DNA of 11,415 nucleotides, from positions 1 through 11,415 of the forward strand of contig JAVYAJ010000055.1 in NCBI GenBank assembly GCA_032229885.1. Reading direction: 5' to 3'. The notes under the pieces were generated by a model. It was not told the origin of the DNA, searched no databases, and saw only the letters and a program-made list of their open reading frames with translations. Shown in pieces: positions 1 to 8,200 of this stretch; positions within the stretch are counted from its first letter, which is position 1; each line of letters opens with the position of its first letter. Origin of the DNA: Anammoximicrobium sp032229885. Its GTDB lineage: Bacteria; Planctomycetota; Planctomycetia; Pirellulales; Pirellulaceae. Made by a program: the position numbers and the translations under genes.

Positions 1-1
1 G

Positions 2-125
2 ATAGCAACCGTGTTGGCCGAAGGCCAACATCAACGTGTCACCGCGGCCCGGATGAATATGGCCTTCGGCCAAAAGAGGCACGCGCGCGGCGCCAGTCCT
101 GGGGCGTTGCCCCAGGCTACGGCGA
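2..125. repeat. Composite palindromic intergenic repeat, copy 1
   Basis: This stretch is a mosaic of short palindromes. A hairpin with an 8-bp stem and GAA loop spans 12-30 (TGTTGGCC/GGCCAACA). A reversed short version spans 60-72 (TGGCC-TTC-GGCCA). A GC-rich hairpin spans 98-116 (CCTGGGGC-GTT-GCCCCAGG). The whole block recurs at 11292-11415 at an offset of 11290 bases, with about 6 substitutions in 124 positions by eye. No protein-coding signal fits it. It behaves like a REP/BIME-style interspersed repeat, and I recall similar palindromes being common between planctomycete genes. The repeat is directly visible; any function is unknown. Confidence 0.88.
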
Positions 126-130
126 GCGGA

Positions 131-174
131 GGCCTTCGGCCAAACAGATTCTTGGCTTGCGGGCGCTAGCCCGC
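131..174. repeat. Further short palindromes next to repeat copy 1
   Basis: Another reversed GGCC-TTC-GGCC unit lies at 131-141. A different hairpin lies at 159-174 (GCGGGC-GCTA-GCCCGC, 6-bp stem and 4-base loop). They extend the palindromic mosaic towards the 3' end of the ketosynthase gene. The window ends before the corresponding part of the second copy, so whether they belong to the repeated unit cannot be judged. The second hairpin lies about 250 bases beyond the ketosynthase stop, too far to be an obvious terminator for it. Confidence 0.7.
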
Positions 175-180
175 GTTAAG

Positions 181-423
181 ATCGTTCGAGCACGAATTGC
201 GAGCACCAATTGTCCGACGTCCCTCGTCCCTCTGCAGAGAGGCCACGGCGCGGAGGACCCGACGGTGCGTCAGTTGTCTCTCGAACGACGCTTGCCGTCC
301 TGGATGAGGCAGATGTCCGGCGCGTTTCTCTCCGCTGGGGACGCAGCGCGGGTGAACCCACATGCAGTCGATCGCGACCGGCGCGGCGTCAATCCGCGGG
401 GCCACACATGGCACGACAAAGCG
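181..423. other. Non-coding stretch downstream of the ketosynthase gene
   Basis: These 243 bases separate the palindromic repeats from the 3' end of the minus-strand ketosynthase gene. Short open frames exist on both strands, but none shows a ribosome binding site, a recognisable protein or a plausible start. The only small structure noticed is a 10-base palindrome, CTCTGCAGAG, at 230-239. I see no convincing terminator. Confidence 0.5.
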
Positions 424-1704
424 TCACGCGGCGTGTCGAGCGAAGATCAGCGACGTGTTCTGGCCGCCGAAGCCGAAATTGTTGCTCATCACGTTCCGAC
501 AGCGGACGTCGCGAGGCGTGTTGGCGACGTAATCCAGATCGCAATCGGGATCGGGCGTCGTATAGTTGATCGTCGGCGGCACGACATCGTTTTGCAGCGC
601 CAGGACGCAGATCAGCGCCTCGAGCGCCCCGCACGCGGTCGTCAGATGGCCCGTCATGCTCTTGGTGCTGGACAGGGGCACATGATAGGCGCAACTGCCC
701 AGCGCACGCTTGGTCGCCACCGTCTCGACACGGTCGTTCACCACCGTCCCCGAGCCGTGAGCGCTGATATAGTCGATGTCTTCCGGAGCCAGGCCCGCAT
801 CGGCCAGGGCCAACCTCATACAGCGAGCGGCCGCCCGGCCGTCGGGCTCGAGATCGGTGATCCGAAAGGCGTCGTGCGCGGTTCCCCAGCCGACAAACTC
901 GGCCAGAATTTCCGCGTCGCGTCGTCGGGCATGTTCGCGATCCTCGAGAACCAAGATCGCTCCGCCTTCGCCGACGACAAACCCTTCGCGGTCGCGGTCG
1001 AACGGCCTGGATGCGCCGGGCGGATCGTCGTTGGCCGTGCTGAGCGTCGACAGGCGATGGAAGCCCGTGATCCCGAACGGATGGATCATGCTGTGGGCCC
1101 CGCCGCACAGCATCACGTCCGCGTCGCCGCGTCGAATCGTCTCGGCGGCCTCGCCGATCGCCTTGCTGCTGGACACGCAGGCCGCCGTGAAATTGGCCTG
1201 CGGCCCCTGCAAATCCAACGCAGCCGCAATCAGGCCGACCGCGGCGCCGGGCTCCAATACCAGCGTCTCGTCGGCGTCCCGGGCGACGGCGTTCATGAAA
1301 CGCGCGGTGCTCAACGGCCCAGCGCTCGACGCCGTGGCAATGGCTTGACAGAACGCCTGAAACTCGGGAAAAATTTCCCCACAACCCAGGTAGATGCCCA
1401 TTCGCAGCGGATCGAGACCCTGGTCCGGAAGGCCCGCCGCCCACGCCGCCTTGATGGCGGCTGCAAAAGCAAACTGGGTTTGTCGCGCGTGCCGCGCCCA
1501 GGCCGCCGGATCTTCGCCGACTTGCTGGATCGTCCAGTCGCGGACTTCGGCGGCGATTCGCACGGGAAACCTCGTCGCGTCGAACAGCGAAATCGGCCCG
1601 ACGCCAGACTGTCCAGCCAGCAGGCGATCCCAGATCTCACGGACTTCACAGCCCAGCGGCGTTATGCCGCCGATCCCTGTCACGACAACTTGCCGTTTCA
1701 TCAT
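424..1704 (-). CDS. Beta-ketoacyl-ACP synthase, KAS II (FabF) family
   Basis: This is a 426-residue condensing enzyme of the thiolase-fold KAS I/II family, a normal full length. Such enzymes carry out decarboxylating Claisen condensation of malonyl-ACP with an acyl chain held on the active-site cysteine, in the cytoplasm. The catalytic triad is visible. Cys176 sits in TAACVSSS, His316 in SAHGSGTVVND, and His353 in STKSMTGHL with Lys348. The glycine-rich C-terminal signature SNNFGFGGQNTS (407-418) is intact, as is the N-terminal VVVTGIGGITPLG. Two ATG codons lie in tandem (1704 and 1701). The second gives the family-typical MKRQVVVTG start, and a weak purine-rich GGATGGGG lies a few bases upstream. 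No acyl carrier protein, ketoreductase or acyltransferase gene is adjacent, so it could be housekeeping FabF, a paralogue, or a stand-alone ketosynthase of an atypical lipid or polyketide pathway. The residues after the cysteine (VSSS rather than ATG/ATS) hint at a paralogue. I therefore give no gene symbol. Confidence 0.95.
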   Translation of the reverse strand: MMKRQVVVTGIGGITPLGCEVREIWDRLLAGQSGVGPISLFDATRFPVRIAAEVRDWTIQQVGEDPAAWARHARQTQFAFAAAIKAAWAAGLPDQGLDPLRMGIYLGCGEIFPEFQAFCQAIATASSAGPLSTARFMNAVARDADETLVLEPGAAVGLIAAALDLQGPQANFTAACVSSSKAIGEAAETIRRGDADVMLCGGAHSMIHPFGITGFHRLSTLSTANDDPPGASRPFDRDREGFVVGEGGAILVLEDREHARRRDAEILAEFVGWGTAHDAFRITDLEPDGRAAARCMRLALADAGLAPEDIDYISAHGSGTVVNDRVETVATKRALGSCAYHVPLSSTKSMTGHLTTACGALEALICVLALQNDVVPPTINYTTPDPDCDLDYVANTPRDVRCRNVMSNNFGFGGQNTSLIFARHAA

Positions 1705-2276
1705 ACCACGGCCCCATCCCTAGCCAGCGGACAGCAGCAGGTTCTGCGCTGAAATGCACCGCGCGCTCCATCCAATGTCTTTTCGCACAAACGGCGCGGC
1801 AAGTTGACTGGAAGAATTGGCTTTTCGGTTCCGGTGCGACAGATTGCAGCCGACTCGAAGGCTTAGGCGATCTGTTCTGCTGCGCTGCCCCGGCTTTGCG
1901 CCCTTGACCGGCGCATAGGCAAACGAGGCGGCGCATGGTTAATCCGGTCGTAACGGCCATGCCAGAATCATTGCGGGATCAATCGCCCCAAAACAGATAT
2001 GTGCTCTAGAACGCTTTCCTATTTTGACCTGCCCTGTCGCGCGCGAACAGGGATCCTGTATCTGGGAACCCGTCGCCACCTCGAAAACCTTCCAAACCTT
2101 ACCCCCCGCATCGCGTTGATCCGCGTCGGCGGTCGTGCGCGCTCGTGGGTTGTCGAGCCTGTCGCGAGGCGGCCTTGCCGGCCGACCGGGCGACGCGGTT
2201 CGCATGACGCCTATCGAGCCGCTCCACTCTACGGCGCTGAACGTGCGCAGCCAGTTTTCCCGCAAGGAACCGATTC
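1705..2276. other. Divergent intergenic region
   Basis: These 572 bases lie between the starts of the minus-strand ketosynthase and the plus-strand giant gene, so promoters for both should be here. TTGAC-like hexamers occur at 1804 and 2024, but neither has an acceptable -10 box at normal spacing, so I call no promoter. One imperfect operator-like dyad is visible at 2032-2052 (CCCTGT, 9 bases, ACAGGG), with a 10-base palindrome TCGCGCGCGA nested at 2037-2046. Minus-strand open frames of about 105 codons cross the area but resemble no protein I recognise. Confidence 0.5.
2264..2269 (+). promoter_or_regulatory. Ribosome binding site of the giant gene
   Basis: AAGGAA stands 7 bases before the ATG at 2277. 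This is good Shine-Dalgarno spacing and supports that start. The encoded N-terminus is a basic leader followed by the planctomycete LE-x-R-x-LL tag, as expected for a genuine N-terminus of this family. Confidence 0.7.
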
Positions 2277-5200
2277 ATGACATTCGCCGGGGACCGCCAA
2301 CACCGGAAACATGCCACGAGGAACATCAAGCGGAGCAAGCGCAGCCAGAACCGCGGGCGGACCGCCGCGTTTCGGCAGGTGCGGCGATTGATGCACGAGC
2401 CCTTGGAGTCGCGCCAGTTGTTGTCGGCCACGCTGTTCGTCGATTTCGGCGACAACTTTCCGAGCGGCACGCTCAGCACGACCCAAGGCGCGTTCCGCGA
2501 CGTCGCCGACGACCCCAACCCGGGCGACAAAATCTTGGGTACGGAGCTGGTCGATGACAACGACGGTTTCAACGCCGGCACGGCGCTGGACATTGTCGGG
2601 CAGACGTTTACGGCGTCCGAGCGGGCCCAGATGATGGCCGTCGTCCGGCGGGCGTATCTGCCGCTGGATGTGAACGTCGTCGAGCTGACCGCCAACGTCC
2701 AGACGACGATCGACGGGCGCGACGTCCGCGGCGCAGCCTCGATGGCGGACGTCGTCGACACGCTGCGGGCCGGAGACCCGGCGTCGAAGGACACGTACGT
2801 CTTCGTGGCCACGTTCGTGGTCGATCCGGGCGGCGCCAACGAGCGAACCTATACCGGGGGCGGCGGGCTTTCGCCGGACAGTCCGACGTTGGGCGTCCCG
2901 TCCGATCTGGTGGCTGCCGCGAACAACCACGACGACGTGGTGGCCGTGTATAGCAGCGGTGGGTTCAGCCACAACACGCTGAACAATATCGCGCACGAAG
3001 CGGGCCACGGCTTCGGCCTACAGCACGCCATTACCAATGCCGCGACTTCGGCGGCAGTGAATTTATTTCACCAAGCCGACATCATGTCGTACCAGAATAC
3101 GAACGCAACCACCTCGTCGATCGCCTTTACCCGCTATCCGATGATCCGCGGCGATGACAATTCGCCGAGCGTCGGCGCCAATCCCCAGGATTACGACGAC
3201 CTGGCGGCCCGCAACGGACAGCTCACGCTGTACGATCAACTGCGCTTCGATCCGAACGTGGGGGTCAACCCGGACTATTCCTTCGTGTCCGGCACCGGCG
3301 CGCACGACATCATCACGATCACGCGCGATGGAAACAACGCGGACGTGTCGATTCAAGCCTTTGCCGATGCCAGCTACACAACGCCGATCACCGTCCCGGG
3401 CGTCGGCGGCGACACGTACAGCTATAGCTTTCCACTCAGCGGCGCGATCCTGGTGTATGGCGGCGGCTCGAACGACCGGTTCGTCATCGGCGCCGATCTG
3501 GGCGTGGACGTCCATATCGATGGCATGTTGGGCAATGATTCGCTGGTCGTCCAAGGCTACGACGCCGCAAACATCGTATACACGCCCGATCCCATTTCGC
3601 CGATCGGTGTCGACTTGATCGCCAGCCTGGGCGGAACGATCGAGCTTGGAACGAGCCGGATCACCTTCGAGGGGTTCGAGACCGCCGGGTCGGTGACCGT
3701 CCAGAATGTGCGGACGCTCAGCTATGTGACGCCGCCCGCGGGCGGCGACGATTTGATCGTTCGCCGTCGCGCGACGGACGGCTTGCCGGAGATCGTGGGA
3801 ACCGTCAACGACACGGTCGCGGTCGTGCCGTTGGCGCTCGCTGGGGTCGGGCGTCTATCCATCGCGACGGGCCCGGCCAACGACAGCCTGACGGTGGACA
3901 GCAGCGAAGGCTTGGTCATACTGCCGTTTGGGATCGACTTTGACGGCGGCGGCGGATTCGATCGGCTGAGTCTGGTCCAGACCGGCGGCGCCGTCCGCGC
4001 CAACAGTCGCGTCAACGTCGGCGCTCTGCCCGGCAGCGGCCAGAGCGTCATCGACGGCCAAGTCGTGAACTTCCAGAACCTCGAACCCCTGGCGGACATC
4101 GTGCCGGCCACCGTCTTCACCGTCAGCAGCGCGCCGGGGATCGCCAGCTTGCTGCAGACGGCCAACAGCATCACGTACGGGCCGGGACAACTGCTCGGCC
4201 CGGCCGCCGGGCGCGTGGTCGTCGACAGCTTCGAGCCCATCGAGTTCAGCAACAAGATCGACCTGCAAATCGACGGCGGCGCCGGCGACGACGTGATCGT
4301 CGTCAACGATGGGCTGCTTCCGACCGGCCTGCAGACCATCCACGTCAACGGCGACGATGGAAACGACGTGATCCGAATCCTGAGCCTGCCCGATGCGATG
4401 ACCACGTCTTTCGTTTCGCTGACCGCCTCGGGCGGCGCCGGCGACGATGTGATCGACGCCGGCCGGGTCAAAGTGGACACGCCCGTGATTTTGTCCGGAG
4501 ACGACGGCGACGACGTGCTCGTCGGCGGGCGGGGCGACGATCAACTGGATGGCGGCGCCGGCGACGACGTCCTGGTGGGCGGCGATCCCTCGAAAGGTTC
4601 GCCCCTGTTGGGGAACAACACGTATCGCGGCGGTGACGGCTTCGACACGATCGTCCTGTTGGGAACCAAGGCCAACGACACGTTGGACGTCAGCCAACCT
4701 AGCGCCGTCGCGCTGAGCTCGATCTTGAACGGATCCACCTCGAACGAATCGCTGCCGAACGCGGATATCGAACAGGTGCGCATCGACCTGGGCGCTGGCA
4801 ACGACGTGGTCCGCGTCACGATCGCCGACGCGCTGTTCGCCCCGGCGGCGCACCCGGCCGACGACGTGCTCCGTTTTCATGTGCTGGGCGGCAGTCCCAA
4901 CGCCAGTGATTCGCTGAACGTCGTCGACGACGGACTGGGCGACACCGTCATCCAGCGAATCGGCGACGATCCTCGCTCGGGCACGATCAGCATCGCTCCG
5001 GCGCACCCCAACGGAGCCGCGCCGCCGATTGTTTACGAAGGGATGGAACATGTCTTCGTCACGCCGATCGACGCGATCACGGGCGGAACGGGCGCCGACG
5101 GCGAAGGGCGATTGGTGGTGTTCAAGCCCGATCCGTGGGAAAGCAACGACACGCGGCCGACGGCCGCCTTTGTCGGCTCGGGCCCCAGCGTCAACGTCGA

Positions 5201-8200
5201 TCCGACGATCGATCCCGGCGCCGGCCCGCTGGGGCTGCCGGCCGACCAGGATTTCTTCCGCGTCGTGGCTGCCCAGACCGGGACACTGGATTACCAGGTC
5301 TACTTCGATGCCGTTCCCGCGCTCGCGAACGCCCGCAGCGGCCTGCCCGGGGATGGACTGTTGAGGCTCGAAGTGCGCGACTCGGACGGCACGTTGATCG
5401 GCGTGGGCACGGACCTCGTGGACCCGGTGGGCGATGTGATCGGCCAGCGCTTTGCGCACGCCGCGGTCCGCAATCAGACGTATTATCTGCGGGTCTTGGG
5501 CGCGACCGGAGACGCGATCAACGTCTACAGCTTTACCGTACTGAACGTCCCCGCGCCGACGCCCAGCCTGGTCGATCTGCAGGCCGCTTCGGATTCGGGG
5601 CGCAGCGACAACGACGATGTAACCAACGTCGTGCAGGCCACGTTCGACATCATCCTGGATGACGATCGTCTGGACGAGTTCACGAATCTGAACCTCGTGC
5701 CCGACATCACCGACGACAATGCGCCCGACGCGGCCGCTGACTATGGCGTCCAAGTCTTCAACAACGGCGTTCCAATCGGATACGCGTTCTATACGGGCGG
5801 CGGGAACACCTGGCGATTCACGGCCGCGGCGGGCGATCTGCTGGAAGGGCACGGCAACCGGATCAGCGCCGCCGTCTGGGTTCGCGACGGGGCGACGCCC
5901 GCCCAAGTGGGACGCGGCGATTGGGGACCGGCGCTGCAGGTGACGCTGGATACGACACCGCCGCCGATCAGCATTCTCGGCCTCGCCCCGTTGTCCGACA
6001 GCGGTGTCGCCGGCTATCCGGGGACGCTCGCCGACCGCGTGACCAACGACACGGCGGTCCGCTTGGTGGGTCGGGCCGAAGCGGACGCCATCGTGCGATT
6101 CCATGCCGACGCGACAGCCAACAACGCGATTGACAATCCGGCTCTGTTCAGCTTGACGGTCGCCGCGCCGCATGACGGCGACGAAGCCTTTCCCAACGGC
6201 CAGTGGTCCGCGGCCTTTGTTCGCGATCTGAACGATCCCGCCGTGTTTCCCTTCGATGGCGTTCGCGAGCTGTTGGTCACCGCCGAAGATCTGGCCGGAA
6301 ACGTCAACACGCTCGGCGATCTGGTCGGCGACGTGGACCAGGTCTTGAGGGTTTTTGTCGACACACAAGGCCCGCAAATCACCCGGGTAGACGTCAATTC
6401 GCCGGGCAATCCCTACGATTTGTTCGATCCCAAGCCGTCGACCAGCGGTCCGACGCCGCTGGTCCGATCGCTCGTGATCAGCGTCCGTGATCTGCCGGCT
6501 CGGAGCGGCGCGGACCCGGTGTTCCTATACGCGGCCCTGCTGGCGCCCGTGGCCGAGAACGTGGGCCACTATTCGGTCGTCGGCGACGCCAACGGAGCCA
6601 TTCCGATCAAGTCGGTCCAGTTCATCTCGGATCCGGTGGTCGATGGCCAGCCGGCGACAGGAAGGATCGAGTTGACGTTCTTCAAGCCGCTGCCGGATGA
6701 TCGTTACACGCTGGTCGTGCGCGATTCGCTGGTCGATCACGCGGGCAACGCCTTGGACGGCGAGAGCAACGCGGCCGAACCGCAAGAGGATCCGAACTTC
6801 CCCAGCGGCGACGCGCAGCCCGGCGGCGCCTTCGTCGGGCGGTTTACCGTGGACAGCCGACCGGAGTTGGCCGTTTACCATTCCGGCAGTGTATGGGTCG
6901 ACACCAACGGCAACTCGACCTTCGATCCGACCAATGCGGACTTTACCAACCGTGACCTCGTCTACATGCTGGGCTTTACGACGGACAATTTGTTCGCCGG
7001 CAATTTTTCGCCGCCCGGCGCGGGCAGCGTCGCCGATGGCTTCGACAAGCTGGCGGCCTACGGCCGAGTCGGCAGCAGCTTCCGCTGGCTGATCGACATG
7101 GACAACGACGGCGTGCCCGACCCGCCGACGGGCATCATCGAGCCGCGGGGGCAGACCGCGATCCCGGTCGCCGGCAACTTCGATGGCGACGGGACCAACG
7201 GCGACGAAGTCGGATTCTTCACGGGCAGCGAGTGGTGGTTGGACACGAATCACGACTTCCAGGTGGACACACGAATTGTGAGCCCGCTGCGAGGCCTGCC
7301 CGTGGTGGGCGACTTTGACGGAGACGGATTGGACGACTTGGCGACGTGGAAGGACGACAAGTTCTATTTCGACCTGGCCCATAATGGCTTCGACCAGTTG
7401 GACGCTACGATCGACTTTGGCTTCATCGGGGTACGCGAGAAGCCCATCGCGGCCGACATGGATGGGGACGGCATCGATGACATCGGCCTGTTCGTGCCCG
7501 ATCGCGCAGGCGTCTCGCCTGCCGCGAACGCCGAGTGGTACTTCCTGATCTCCAACGCTTTCGATCAACCGCTCGCCCCGCGCTTCGGAACCGTGCATTT
7601 CCTGGATCACGAGTTCTCGCCGGTTCCGTTGGGCAATGATCGCTACGCCAGCTATGGCGACGAGTTCTCGGCGCCGATCGTGGGCAACTTCGATCCGCCC
7701 GTGGCCCAGTCCGCGCCCGGCCCCGTCCGACTTGGCTCGACGAATCTGGACAATCCTTTCGATGTCAACGGCGACGGCCAGGTCAGTCCGCTGGATGTCC
7801 TAGTTCTGATCAACGACCTCAACCGCAGCGACCAGCGCGCGGCCGGGCTCGGGCATCTGGATGGACCGTTTCTAGATGTCAACAGCGACGGCTTGATCTC
7901 CGCCGCGGATGTGCTGGCGACGATCAACTATCTCGAAGCTCGAACGATCGGCAATGCCGGCGGCGAAGGCGAAAGTATGGGAGTCGAACATCCCCTGGCC
8001 AGCGCGGTGTCGCGCGATTTGCCAGCGGCGACGTTCCTGTCCGAAACGCCCCAGCCCACCGCTGCCGGACCGTCTGCGGCGTCCGAGGCCGATCGACACT
8101 TTGCCGATCCCGACGCACCGGACACGTTCAGTCCGCTGACGGCAGGCTGGGATCCGACCAACGGCGCCGCGGCGGTCCGTCGCGCGCCCGTGGCAACCCG

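Noticed and set aside
166..414. Possible 82-codon gene just downstream of the ketosynthase on the same strand
   Set aside because: It starts with GTG 10 bases after the ketosynthase stop but lacks a ribosome binding site and recognisable content, and it runs into the palindromic repeats.
157..1752. Plus-strand open frame of 531 codons opposite the ketosynthase gene
   Set aside because: It is antisense to a gene with every catalytic motif in place. The translation is Arg/Ala-rich with no recognisable domain, as expected for a shadow frame in GC-rich DNA.
1804..2062. Sigma-70 type promoters starting at the TTGACT (1804) or TTGACC (2024) hexamers
   Set aside because: No acceptable -10 hexamer lies 16-18 bases downstream of either; the best nearby AT-rich candidates are at the wrong distance.
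1646..2265. Two minus-strand open frames of about 105 codons upstream of the ketosynthase
   Set aside because: There are no motifs, no convincing ribosome binding site, and one overlaps the ketosynthase start. They are more likely chance frames in an intergenic region.
3855..6377. Minus-strand open frame of 840 codons inside the giant gene
   Set aside because: It is a shadow frame. Its translation is a repetitive Arg/Val/Asp/His composition with no domain, while the plus strand encodes clear calcium-repeat domains over the same bases.
6525..7610. Minus-strand open frame of 361 codons opposite the FG-GAP-like region
   Set aside because: The plus-strand frame carries repeated DxDGDG loops here; the antisense product shows no motif and no ribosome binding site.
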